Shown: positions 1 through 11,870 of the stretch, in pieces
Numbering within the stretch: the first letter of the stretch is position 1
Layout of the letters: every line of letters starts with the position of its first letter
Assembly: GCA_023846275.1 (NCBI GenBank)
Contig: CM043875.1
Location: 26,228,470 to 26,292,469 of the forward strand
Direction: 5' to 3'
Origin: Vanilla planifolia
Lineage: Eukaryota; Streptophyta; Magnoliopsida; Asparagales; Orchidaceae
DNA: 64,000 bases
Notes under the pieces: model-generated
Told to the model about the DNA's origin: nothing
The model's input: only the letters and a program-made list of their open reading frames with translations
Databases searched by the model: none
Position numbers and translations under genes: made by a program

Positions 1-2086
1 ACTAATTTTTACACATTAAATTTATTTGCCAACTTGCATGTGATATTTTCTTCTTGTTGGGAAACCATCTGCATGTATGAGAACTAAGTCCACATAATTA
101 TCATGTAAAAGGATATGGCCCCAACATCATAAGTTTAAAGAATTTTTTTACGACACCAAGTCCAATATAACACCACTCAATATTTTAATAAATCAGAGAG
201 ATCCATCAAGAAGCAATCATGCTTTAGTAGTTTGGGAATTACAAAAGTAAACCGTCCAATTTTTAGATGAGGATTGTGAGCTTTTACAGAGACTTGTACA
301 GGATTTAAAGCACAAACCACTTATAATGTGGAGTTTGATGACCATATTAGTAACAAACTATAGAAATAGGAAAATATCACATCTTTTAATGTTGATCTGA
401 GTGTAGAAACAAGTCATTGACAACAAGTTGTCTGTAGAAAACTAATGTTAACATGGCAGTGATAAGAACGTTATATGAATTGTTACTAGAATGAGTAACT
501 TGTATCGTGGATAAATGCACACAAAAAGAGGCTTAATTGCTGAAATGACTAAAGTAGAGCAGAGGATGAACTAACAAAGAATTTTTGGATAGACTTAATC
601 TAAAAGGAATGGAAAAGGAGCTACGGAGGGAAACGTGGCTAGATTTATGCAGAAGAATTCATGAACTAGAGTTGACATGTTGTGCTGAACAAAATAAGAA
701 TTAATGATTCAAAAAGTCAACAACATACGGTCATATAGTTCGGAAAGTTAATGATGATGCTTAACTTAAATCTTGCAGAGGGATGTTCGAAAAGGTAAGG
801 AAAATGGCAAAAATGCTAGCTGCATTGGAAAAGATACTTAAGAAGGCATCAATTATTAGATGGATAAACTTGAGAGAGATTAAAGCATGTCAATGATGAT
901 AAATTTAGATGTCATGACTTTGTTATCTTTAGTTTTTCTTGCTTCTTTCTATAAAAGGTGGCATTTAAAAGTTCTATATTTGTATATTAAGCTGGTTCTA
1001 TGAAGCAGAACATTGCTTGGACATTGACACACTAACATTCAAACCATGGACAATACATATTATGTACAAATTGACCAACTTGGGTGAGAACAGTAATAAA
1101 TTAATTTAAAACAGCACAATCTTGCAGCAACAAAAGCTACGTTCTCTTTGTGTGAGCACTGTTGTAATATACGAAAGAATTTATCACATTTGCCAAATTA
1201 ACAAAGACAAAAGACACTAAAAAATCTGTATTGCTTATAGTTAGAATGCATTAACATGATGCACAAGCAATACCAAACATTTTACATTACTTATGCCAAC
1301 ACAAAATCCTTTATGTTAAATTTCTAAAAGAAAAACATGATAATATTTTGACAAAGCTTATGATTAACATGAGATAGCTTTCCAAGTAAGCAGCATAGGC
1401 TTGCAAACTGAGGGAATGCGGTACAATTTTCAATTAAAAAAATGTAATAGTTTCAAGAATGAGATTTGGGTACTCTTTTATAACATCATATTAATGATAT
1501 TTACCTAATTGTCTAGGAAGCAACAGAAAGCATCTGTGAATGGGATCTATTTTAGACTTTGTTTGATTGGATATAGTGTTGATTTGCTATGTTTCAAAAT
1601 GCTAACTCCTTTGTTAGTGTTACACCCTTGTGTTTGATGAGTCAAGCATAAATGTGTATATTTTATTTAAGCTTGATTTTAAGTACAATTGTTAATAATT
1701 AATTAAATCAAATCATGTATCTTAGATGTCTAAAATAATGGTCTCTAAGAGCCTTGAGGTCATGGCATACTTTAAGGAAATTTGAGACATGCACAATATT
1801 TTTTATAATTGAATTTCTTTTTATTTCTCTTGAATTTGATATGTCCAAACTTTGAGATTATGAGGCACACTAGTAGTATTAACATTTAAAAATATTTTAA
1901 ATTTATTTAATACTGAATTTTGATTTTTGGGCCAAGCATATTTGACAAAATGTATAGACATTGGTATTTGATTTTTTTAATATTATTTTGGAATTGTTTT
2001 TCATGAATTTCTTTTCATAGCTATTTAAATAACTTATAATACTATAAGAATATAAAATTATTTTTATACACTTATATTCAAATTTT
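1..2086. other. AT-rich DNA without recognisable gene
   Basis: No open frame of gene-like composition, no splice-flanked exon and no transposon motif was recognised on either strand. If the SKU5-similar exon at 13500-13664 belongs to a live gene, this stretch would lie in or beyond its first intron, because that gene reads towards lower coordinates. Confidence 0.5.
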
Positions 2087-2249
2087 TGACACAAAAATTC
2101 GTCAAAAATACCCTAAAACAGCTGAAGTCTCGGGAAAATGCACTGTAGCAATGGGCGGGTCGACCCGGCGCGAAAACAGCCCGTCCAGGTCTTTTAGAAA
2201 TTAAAAATTTAATCTAAAAATAAAAATTTGGTTGACCAGAAAAGGGCGA

Positions 2250-2405
2250 GCCAAGCCCGCCGAGAGGAGCTCGGCTAGCGCTGGTCAACGGTCAAATCAA
2301 CAGTGCCTGGCTAAGCCAAGCCCGCCCAAATCCCGCCGAGAGGAGCTCGGCTAGGTCAAACTGCAGCGCGGTCAACGGTCAATGAACAATGCTTGGCTAA
2401 GTCAA
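2250..2405. repeat. Two tandem units of about 77 bp in the LTR
   Basis: The string 'gagaggagctcggctag' occurs twice, near 2260 and 2337. Each is followed by a 'ggtcaacggtcaa'-type segment and then a 'tggctaag' segment. The two units are clearly the same sequence duplicated within the U3-like part of the element. Confidence 0.7.
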
Positions 2406-2554
2406 CCCGAACCAGGTAGTGAAGTCCCGGTCAAGGAAGGGGGGAGCCAGCCCCGCAGAGGCTCGAAAGCTACAGGGCGCAAATTCTTTATAAAGCAATG
2501 TGCCAATTTCATTTCTGCAGTGTGGGACTAAAAATCCCACCTTATAACTTCGAC

Positions 2555-2880
2555 AGGATCCAAAGGCGCAGATCAAGCCCGCCCAGATCCAACGGGCGAG
2601 AATTGTTTCGAACGGCTGTTTCGCAAGGTTAATCGGCGCCGTTCGTTTAGCGCGCGGATCCAACGCCCCAGATCAAAATCGAACGGCCGTTTAATCGGCG
2701 CCGTTCATTCAGCGCCCGGATCCTACGCACAGGATTAAATCGCGTAAACGGTAATCGCGAGATTTAATCCGTGCCGTTCGATTACGCGCCCGGATCCAAC
2801 GCTCTGGATTAAGCCCGAACGGTAAAATGCGTAAATCAATCTGCGCCGTTCGTTTTTGGGCCCGGATCGGACAGTGGCTG
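2555..2880. repeat. Four to five tandem CpG-rich units upstream of the TATA box
   Basis: Units of roughly 60-75 bp recur, each with a 'gccgttc' block (2638, 2699, 2773, 2845) followed by a GGATC block and then a 'ggatta' or 'agatca' block. A weaker first copy starts near 2555. The array ends about 75 bp before the TATA box. Tandem repeats in this position in LTRs often act as enhancers; that role here is inferred. Confidence 0.7.
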
Positions 2881-2956
2881 CTTTCCGTCCGTTGCCCAAA
2901 CGGCTAATTAATTTTTGGAGCCGTTGGGGGTGTTTTTAGAGCTCAAATTTGAGCTC

Positions 2957-2964
2957 TATAAATA
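2957..2964 (+). promoter_or_regulatory. TATA box of the LTR
   Basis: TATAAATA lies downstream of the CpG-rich tandem units and upstream of an A/T-rich leader, the usual position of an LTR core promoter. Confidence 0.5.
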
Positions 2965-3555
2965 GGGAAAATTAATGTATTTTTCAGTTTAACCTTTGCT
3001 AAATTTTCCAAAGATTTCAGATCTCAAAATTCGAGCACTCAAGCAAAAACGGTGCATCCAAGCTCAAAAAGCAAAGCGGCAAGAAGGCTATTGGAATTAG
3101 AGGTTTTTCAATTATTTCTCAATTTCTATCCCTCTAATTTGTCGATTGTGTGTGCCTCCTCTTTTCTCCTATTTCTCTTAAGTTATTTACCAATTTTTCG
3201 TACTTTTCGTTTTGGGGCAAGGGCATCCCGGCAGTTGTGCAAAAGCCCCGAGTTTGAGTTGAGCCCGGTAAAAACTCAAGTAGGTTTGGGATTAGCCGTA
3301 GTAAAAATCCCAAGTAGGTTTGAGGTGAACCGTAGGAAAAACCTCACTTGTAATCGGTGCATTTAGTGGATTTTTCCCAACACCGGTTGGGGGTGGACGT
3401 AGACTCGGTTTTGAGTCGAACCACTTAAAAATTTGTGTGTTCAACTCTCTTTACTCTTGCTTAAAGGTTTTTAAGTTTAATTTCGAAATTCATAAAATTT
3501 TTAAATACACAATTCACCCCCCCTCTTGTGGGATTTCCTTAGCACGAAACACTTC

Positions 3556-6050
3556 AGTTAGTTTATAGCATCTTCTCTTTATATAATTTGGATAGCACCA
3601 CCTCAAGCTTTTCCAAGTCTAATGCAATGTATGTTATTGGATGCTATTACAAAAATCATAAGATCTTATGTTGATTTGTACTAAGGAGATTGAGCTGAAA
3701 TTTTGTTTTAGTTGACCTATTTAGCATATGGGCTTTTATATGAGTTGAACTTGTGGCAATCTGTGAAAGATATATAGTGGTTTAACAAGAAGTTTTATTG
3801 AACTATATGTCAAAACAAAGGCCAATAAATAGGTTATAATTGAACCAATTCAACCCTTATTCAAAATCCAATCCGAAACTAGAACAAGGTTCATGGTTGG
3901 ATTGAAGATGTTGATTCGAATACAACAGAGATTTGCCCAATCCAATACGACAAGTAGTTCTTATGGAGTTCAAAAAATGTTATTGATAGTTTGTGTGACA
4001 AACTAAAATTCATATTTTTTTTCGAAAGTAACAAATATAAAACAGCTATTAATTAACAAATTTGCAACCACATGTATTAACAAAAAAAAAGGCATGTACA
4101 TCAAATTAGTACTGCATTATATGCAAAGATCAACTATCGCACATGGATTTGGCATAGCTAAGGAATCAAGAAAACTCATTATGAGATTGATCCGATAAAC
4201 TTAAATGAATCAAATCATAATTTGGGTAGTACAAACATACGTTGCAATCTTAGAGTTTACATATGTTGCACATTTTTTGCCCAAGAAAATGCCAACAAAT
4301 TTGAATTGGGTTATCAAAATGAATTACTTTTTACACATAGGAATTGTCAAAAGCTTTAACTTCAACATAAATTAGATATCACTCTTTTAAAAAATAGATA
4401 ATAATAAAAAATCATCTATGCATTTACACATCACATCTCTTCAATACCTTCATAGTTACCTAAGCTCGATCAACCCCCTTCTTCTCTCTTGTTCTATCAA
4501 CATTCTTAATTCATCACATAACTACTGATGCCTATGATGAAGCCAACAAAGGATTCCAACACAGTGAGGACATTAATCTCAACAACAAATCTCTCTTTCC
4601 CTCTTTCTCCCTCCATCTCTCTCTATCTCTCCCATCTTTAGCTTTCTCTCTCAATCTCAACAGAGATATCAACAAAACCATAACTCCCTCAATCTTCATT
4701 TCAATGTTTTTATCATGATATCAATGCGAAATTAATTTTGGCATTTTGATGTTTACATCCCACCCTATTGTTGGCAACAATCTTCCACTATCACCATCGC
4801 AATTGATGTTATAGGTTGTAGTTTTGTTCTTTTGTTTTTAAAACTTCTAATTACTAGTTATTGTTAGAATAATATTCATCAATTTTCAACATAATCATGA
4901 AAAAGTATTCTTTAGGGTTGAATGAGTTATTTGTTATCACTTTGGCTAATGCATATATAGATGAGAGCGGGATTCACTTCTACCATACAATCTAGCTTAA
5001 ATAATGGTAAAACTATTTTGTGGAAGCATGTTAAGAAGTTTAAAATGTATCAAAATGAATTAATCTTATTCTTTTCAAAATTGTTATGCCTTGCAAACAA
5101 TTTTATGTCCATTATTTTGAAAAGTGAACGTCTAGACATAGATATAGATCAACCTAAACCATACAAAGCTCAAAATGTTCAATTAATGCACAAGGTGAGG
5201 AAAACTACATCAAAACAATAAAAAAAATAAACATATAAGCACAACAATGTCAAATAGCAATTAATATGACTAATAAAGTCAACCCACAAAACTTCTTAAT
5301 CCACTTCAAAATGAGGATTCATATGAACATAAGGGATTACATGTCTAATGCAAATGCAAGATGCACATCCCAAGGTTTCTCCTACAGCACTAATCGCATC
5401 TACACTCAAAGTAAAGCTCATCAAAAGATCACTTGGATAGAGTGATCACGTCAGTTGGCTCCCCTCATTTATTGTGTCCAACCCGAGCACATCGACTATA
5501 TTAGTTGTTATAACTTCAGTGCATGACGATGGCACTATTCCATTAATTTGTGATTGTTTCCTTAGTTCCCTAAATGTTAATCACAATAATCACTTTATCA
5601 TGCATGAGAGTTAGTGGTATCATCTTCATCACACCTATCCCATTTTGACCATCTTCAAAGTACACTACGATAATTTTCTTGTTATGTCATCATTTTGTTA
5701 TTTTTTTATTTCAAATGTACTTACTTTCTAAGTAATCATTTGTGTCACTTTTTATTTTTTTTGCATTTCTTACTTTAGTGCTTATTATATTGATTTCTTG
5801 TGAGTAGAGTATCTAGCATGTGAATGAACTTATATAAGTCATATGCTTCATATAAATTGTTATTAAGTTATTTGAGTCGAGGGTTACCTAACAAGGTGAA
5901 CCTTCAATTTCACACGACATTGAAATTGTCAAGCCTTATTTAGAATTGCCACTCAAAGGAGTCATAGAATAAAGCTAGGTTGATTCTATTTTAAATAAAT
6001 TCTTATTATCTTTCATAGTTAAGTAATAATTTCTCATTTTAAAAATTAAA
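3556..6050. other. AT-rich spacer, no gene seen
   Basis: There are pyrimidine-rich patches near 4590-4660. Open frames are short and of random composition. No exon with plausible splice sites and no known protein domain was recognised on either strand. Confidence 0.45.
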
Positions 6051-6055
6051 TCAAT

Positions 6056-6893
6056 TGTGTAGTGAAGATGCAATTCACAAGCTAAATTTTTGTCATTAAT
6101 TTGAAAGCAATCACACGAATAGTATTGATGAGAAAACGCTTGATGCCAAACCCTCAAGACCCAACTGTTTGATGTTAGACCCTCAAGACTAAGCCCCTAG
6201 TTAAACGCTCGAGAACTACAACTCGATGCCAAATCCATGTGACCCACTCGTTTGAGGCCTAACACTCGACACTCTGTTACTCAAGACCAAACGATCAAGG
6301 CCTATCCATCAAAGTCAAGATGTTCAAGCCCAAGCCATCGAAGGTCAATTTAGAGGATTCATCTTCAAGATCTATCTTCAAAAACCAACTTCATCCTTCA
6401 ATTTAAGCTAGCTTTGTTAAACACACTTTGCCTCTGGCAAATAAAATGTCATCACGGTGACCTTTTGAATTTTCAGGTAATAGCAATAGCTCCCTCACGT
6501 GAACACAAGTCCTAGTAAGTTAAGCCAAATCAATCCAATGATGATAACTCCACATTTGCACACATCCAAGACAATTAGGCCATGATGATGTAAAGGAAAT
6601 GCTCAATGACATGTCTCAAGTAGCTAAGCTATTATCAATATGCTGGCTATCACTTCTCACATTTTGAGTGAAGTTGAAATGCATCTTCCATTCCATCAAC
6701 TATAAAGACCCTAGGAGTTCAATTCAAATGGAGGTTGATCACTTGAGAAAAATCCCCTCTTTTTCTTATTTGTTTTTTTTTTCCTTGGCCATTCTCATCT
6801 TATGAGAACCTAAGCTCTCTCTTTTTGTTTTCTCTGTAACTCAATTAATATTTTGTCAATTCCCCTCAATCCAAATTCTATATCAACATTTTC
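6056..6893 (+). repeat. Left LTR-like repeat
   Basis: It shares an ordered series of blocks with 10960-11865: a 'gaagatgcaa...gctaaattt' start, a run of 'aaaccctcaagac'-type short repeats, a 'ggtcaa.ttagag.attcatcttcaag' block, a 'tgtcatca.ggtg.cctttg' block, and a terminal 'aatccaaattctatat.aacat' block. The inner short repeats resemble one another, so exact alignment is slippery. Confidence 0.6.
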
Positions 6894-8086
6894 TAACGTC
6901 ATCTGTAAGAAGTAATAGAAAAGCTGAAATGAAAATCAAGGGTGATAAAACTCTATTGTCTAAAATAGAGCTTCATGTCCATGATTATGAGGTAGCAAAG
7001 GTACCTAAACCTCTCCCTCAGCCATAATCAACCCCTAAGCCCTTGTCTTCTTCCAATCCTTCTTTCCATTTGTTTTAATAACATATGGATTGCTTTACAA
7101 AAACCTTCTTTGCTCTTCCTTTATTGATAGTGGAACAACTCAATGACAAGCTAGTCACCCCACAAAACGATCTAATGTCAAATCCTTCTCCTTTTAATTA
7201 AGAGGTTAAAAAGGTCTCCTGTTGCCCCTTGCCTAAATCTCCAAGAATCCTCCACCACAAATTCACTCTCAACATCATCTAATATATACACCACCATTAT
7301 CATATAGAGTTAGACCACTCAATTCTAAAAAAATCCGAGGTTTCTTAACGACAATAAAGACTCAACAAATTTGTTCCAAATTAGGAAGAATCATATTTAA
7401 TTGAAGCTATTGCAAAACCAAATGCCTACCAACTTCAGAGGAAAGAGTCAAACAACCTCGATCATGGAGCGAAGAATACTTGAAAAAGCTTTATCCATGA
7501 CAAGTACATTTCTACTCATATTTCATCTATCATAGGTACAACTTGACTCAACCTCAAGTTTTCAACAATTTACATCACTTGAATCCTCAAGATTTTGTTA
7601 ACTTAGATGGAGCTACCTATTTAAGTTCAATTATAACACAAGCAATCTCGAAAAATTTTGTTTAATAAGTAAAACAATTACTTGAGATATAAAATATTAA
7701 CAGTTTCTCTTTTACAAAAAAAGATTTTCTTATGTCTTAATTTGTCTAAAAACACTTGAGAGCATATATCTCTTTGAACAAAACCTATAAGGCTTCTTTC
7801 TCGATTGACCTCGACAATTCAATTATTGAAACCATCCTAGGCTAAGTCTCAACTATATTCATGTAACTAAGTAAAAAATTTCTTAATGTGACTAAGTCAC
7901 AGCTATATCCATGTCTCTCAAAGTATGTTGAGCTTGGCTCAAGACATAGGGATTCTAGTATCTACTCGTCACTTGAATCATTTGCTTCAATTTAGTATTT
8001 GATTAATTTAATCAATTATTTAAAACTTTACCAAGTGTATTCTAGATCATTTTACTAAGGCCTTTATTACGACTCTATCACACAAA

Positions 8087-9310
8087 GATCTCGAGGGGCA
8101 TACTCTTAACTTTCTCACTGTCTCACCTTTATTGCTACTCCATTGCATTAAAGTCTTAATTGCTATGGCCTTTACCTCTTCTTTATCTGATTTTCATCAT
8201 TGTTCTATCATACAAAGGTCTTAAGAGATAGTCTTGATTTTCCCTCCATCTCACCTTCATCATTTCTTTATCGCATTAAGGTCTCAAGAGGCATAGTGTT
8301 GACTTCCTCTTCGTCTCATTTCATCACTACTTTGTCGAATGAAGATCATGAGAATCATAGTCTTAACTTTCTTTTCATTTCACCTTTATCATTGCTCTAT
8401 CATATAAAGATCTTGAGATGGTCTTCACTTCTTCTCCATATGGTTTTTCCTCGACATTCTAGGGTATGAAGGCTCAAGAGGCTTAGGCATGATGTCCTCT
8501 ATGTCTCACTTTCATCGTTGTTCTATCGCATGAAGGTCTCAAGACATAGTCTTGACTTCCTCTCCATATCACTTTTATCTTTGCTTTATCGCATGAAGGT
8601 TTCAAAAGAGACAATCTTGAGTTCCTTTATCTTACCATCATCACTATTCTATAGCATAAAGGTCTTAAGGAGTGTGTTTTTGACTTCCTCTCTGTTCACT
8701 TTAATTTTTGTTCTAAAGCATAAAAGTCTCAATAATTGTAGTATAGAATTCTTTGTCATATTCATCTCTGTTTTATGGCAAAAAGGTCTTAGGAGGTATG
8801 ATATTGACTTCTCCATCTCACCTTCATCTTTGCTCTATCAAATGAAGGTCTCGATAACTGTATTCCTAAACTCCTCTCCATCTCATCTTTATCATTGCTT
8901 GATTGCATGAAGGTCTCATGGGACATGGTCTTAATTTCCTCTCCTTACTTTATTGATGCTCTATTACATGAAGGTCTCGAAAGGCCTAGACTTTGCTTCT
9001 ACTCTTTCTTTCCTTCACTAGTGTCCCATCAAGTTAAGATCTTAAGAGAGGTGTTCTTGAATTCTCCATCTCACATTCATAACCTCTATCACATGAAAGT
9101 CTCAAAAAGTATAATCTTGACTTCCTCTCTAACTCACCTTCATCATTACTCTATCACATATAAGTTTTCTTCTCTTTCTTTTCTTCACCTTCGTCCCATC
9201 GAGTGAAAGTCTAAAGAGATGCAACCTTGCTTCCTTTCCATTTACCTTCACCACCAATTCATTGTATAGAGATCAAGAGGTCATGTCTTCACATCCTATC
9301 CATCAAAATC
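8087..9310. repeat. Minisatellite, about 19 units of about 63 bp
   Basis: Successive units begin with AAGGTCTCAAGAG-like blocks, continue with a TCTTGACTTCCTCTCCATCTCAC-like middle (variant from unit to unit) and end in CTATCGCATG-like blocks. Unit starts can be followed near 8149, 8215, 8278, 8342, 8406, 8468, 8533, 8596, 8658, 8720, 8780, 8844, 8909, 8970, 9035, 9096, 9160, 9206 and 9270. Unit length is 45-66 bp, mostly 60-65. Units are well diverged, so the array is old. Because many units are near 63 bp (21 codons), translations show a recurring LLYRMKVS-like string; I take this as an echo of the DNA repeat and not as a protein. Confidence 0.85.
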
Positions 9311-10959
9311 TAATTTCGTAGCAAAAGAACTAATCTTTCTTCTTCTTGCTTAAGTAAAAGTTTTCCCACTTGGCCAATTTTTTCTCTCTCAATAATAGCA
9401 CCTACCACGATCAGAGGGAGATCAATTATTTGACTCCTCCCGATTGTCTCATCTGTACTAAGGAATCGATGACTATGAGGGGATTTAAAGCATCTCAATA
9501 AATGAAGGCTACTCCTGGTCTAGTCAAAACAAGTACACTAATCCAAAAAAAGCAAGCATTCGAAAAAACCACTTCTGCAAGAACAAAAGAAATTATATTG
9601 TCTAAAAAATTGTGCACAACTTTTCAAAAAAAAACATCATTTCATTTTCACTAACCACTACAAGTTAAAAACATATTGCATATGAGATAGGAATGGCTAA
9701 ATCCTTGATGACCTAAGAAAGGTATAGATCTTATCTGAACTATTCTTTATGTTCAACTCTCATATAAGCTTTTTCATGGCCAATGAATTTAAGCAATCTT
9801 GATATAGGATGGATTTGCTCACCTCCTCTACAACCTTCTTTGGTTTTGGGGGTGACCCTTCTCCTTTTGATTTCCTTAGGCAAATCATATGGGATGGTAC
9901 CAAATTGCTCTATCAATAGACAAGAAACAATTTCTTCTTCTAAGCTTTCATTTGAGGCCCTTAAAGATGAATCCTCATCATAGTGGTAAAAAATGAACTA
10001 CTTAATTTCTACCAACATTCCATTTTAGAAGCTTTTGTAAGACCATCTAACACTAACAATCAAGTCTTAGCACACATAACAAATCTCATCAAGGTTCTGC
10101 TTTAGTATGCCATTCAAATCATCCAAGATGACAATCAAGGTTCAACAAAATTAACTCTTGTAGGAATTAGAATGCTAGGAGCAAATTTAATTAATAAATT
10201 TGCATCCTACCACTGACAGCTAAGGACCTCCGGAGGGGTTCGAATGCCTTCCACCATCAATCCCTAAATACTTTTTATTTCAAAATAGAGTAGCCGCCAA
10301 TTCAACCTTAAAGAAAATATCCAAAATATTTTTCCCCATTTTTTCTCTCCATTTTTGTTGAGAATTTTAGGGCCTGATAATGGCGATCTCAAAGGAATAT
10401 TTATCTCCCTTCATGATATTCAGAGAAATATCTAAAGAACTAAAAAATTTGCTAACCTATAAACCACATTTTCAACGGCAACTAGCTTAGGAGGTGTTAC
10501 CATTGCACTTGAGCCAATTTCAGCCCTAAGGAGGCCACCACCAAAGGTAAGGTTAAACCTTCCAATTTTAAAAATTGCAATGAAAAGTTCTACAAGATGC
10601 CTGATAGTAAACTCCCCTATGATACCTTTGGCATTACTTTTCAAAACATTCACCATCATAAGTTTCTTTTGAAAAGCATATTAAGTCTCAACATCTTCAA
10701 CCTTCCTTTTAAAAGATTCATTCCTCTTCATCAAATTGGCACATGCCGACGATTTTTTTTACTTTGGATGTTGAACTAGGCTATCAGAATTCAAACCTTG
10801 GTTGGCTCAATTTAAATGAGATAATAAGTCAACTTGCATATCAAATAAACTATCACTTGTTAATGAATTTAAAAAACTGGATATTACCCCCGTGGTTAAT
10901 TTTTTTACAATAGTTTATACATAATTCTTTATTATAATAAAAATAAAGTCATGATGAGT

Positions 10960-11865
10960 TTGGGGGTTAAATAAAGATGCAAAACTTCATAGGCTAAATT
11001 TCTATTGTTGATTCAAAAATCAATCATGAGCAAGCATTGATGAGGAACTTCTTAAGATCAAACCCTCAAAACTTAGAAACTCAATGCCAGGTCCTCAAGA
11101 CGAAATCGCTCAAGACCAAACTCTCGAGACCCAAAACTTAAGACCAAACCCACATAACCCAATTACTTGAGGCATAACCCTCAAGATCCTATCACCTGAG
11201 GCAAAACCCTCAAGGCCAGATGCTAAAGTCCAAGTCATTGGAGGTCAACTTAGAGAATTCATCTTCAAGTTCAATATTCTAACACCAACTTCATTCTACA
11301 ATTTAAGTTGGCCTTGTTGTGCATACTTTGCCCTAGGTAGATAAACTGTCATCAAGGTGGCCTTTGAAGTTTCATGATAATGGAGTAACTCCCCAATATG
11401 TGCACATATCCTAAGCAATTAAGCCATAATCTATATAACAATAACAACTCCAAGTGTGCACACATCCAATGCATTTAAGTTGTGATTAATGTAACAACAA
11501 TAACTCCAGGCACACAAATGGACAAGGCTCTAAATGCAACTCCATGCATGCACATGCCCAAGGCAACTAAGCTATGATCAATGTAATGGTTATAATTCCA
11601 CCATATTTCAAGTGAAGCTAAGACATGTTTTTCATGTCGTTGCTAGAAGTAAGCCCTTAGGGATCCAGTTCAAAGGGAGGTTGACATCTAAGATAAGCTT
11701 TCCACTTCTTGTTTCCATTGCTTTTTTCTAGGCCATTCTTGGTCTATGAGGACTCAAGCTCTCTCTCTCTCTCTCTCCTTGCTCTATAATTACTCTTTAA
11801 ATTCTTAATTAGGTGAGCTTCTATCAATCCCTCCAAATCCCAATTCTATATGAACATCTGGATTT
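10960..11865 (+). repeat. Right LTR-like repeat
   Basis: This is the partner of the 6056-6893 repeat, with the same block order and orientation, ending with '(ct)n', 'gctctataattactc' and 'caattctatatgaacat'. It is followed by a 'tttggcacc' string near 11865 that resembles a gypsy primer-site region, which is unexpected for a 3' LTR. Confidence 0.55.
11759..11777. repeat. (CT)9 microsatellite in the right LTR
   Basis: Perfect CT dinucleotide run. The left LTR has only a short 'ctctctc' at the matching place, so the run expanded after duplication. Confidence 0.9.
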
Positions 11866-11870
11866 CCTAT

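Larger units (their letters stand above)
2087..3555 (+). mobile_element. Solitary LTR-like element, probably Ty1/copia
   Basis: This block of about 1.45 kb is far richer in G+C and CpG than its surroundings. It has the order expected of a plant LTR: a repetitive U3-like part, a TATA box (TATAAATA at 2957), a transcript-leader-like part, and a U5-like end whose 'caattcacccccc' run near 3511 is common just before the 3' end of copia LTRs. No partner LTR and no gag or pol remnant adjoins it, so it reads as a solo LTR or an isolated fragment. The boundaries are approximate: a TG start at 2087 is plausible, and I found no clear target-site duplication. The high CpG content suggests it is younger than the other fossils here. 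Family assignment is inference. Confidence 0.6.
6050..11870 (+). mobile_element. Old LTR retrotransposon-like element without recognisable pol
   Basis: Two related segments of 0.8-0.9 kb in the same orientation bracket about 4 kb of DNA. The first is followed near 6893 by a sequence resembling the primer-binding region of Tat/Athila-type Ty3/gypsy elements, and a G-rich polypurine-like stretch (about 10960) precedes the second. The internal part holds a 63-bp minisatellite and no reverse transcriptase, integrase or protease that I can recognise, so it looks like a non-autonomous or hollowed-out element. The LTRs differ a great deal by eye, so the insertion is ancient and the element is broken throughout. 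The second LTR is also followed by a primer-site-like string, so it may instead start a second, truncated copy. Family is inference. Confidence 0.55.

Noticed and set aside
2397-2663. Minus-strand open frame of 88 codons in the CpG-rich LTR
   Set aside because: It lies across the tandem units of the LTR and is explained by their G+C-rich composition.
3052-3366. Open frame of 104 codons after the LTR TATA box
   Set aside because: It lies in the R/U5-like leader of the LTR, and its sequence is short repeated 'cccgagtttgag/ggtttgggattag' units; no gag-like or other domain.
8200-9206. Three neighbouring open frames with a recurring LLYRMKVS-like string
   Set aside because: The string is the translation of a 63-bp DNA minisatellite. 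The frames are broken between one another and have no start context or splice support.
10200-10250. tRNA-like 'ggaggggttcgaatgccttccacca'-type stretch
   Set aside because: It resembles a T-arm plus 3' end, but the T-stem pairs poorly, the loop length is wrong, and no D-arm, anticodon arm or acceptor partner is found upstream.
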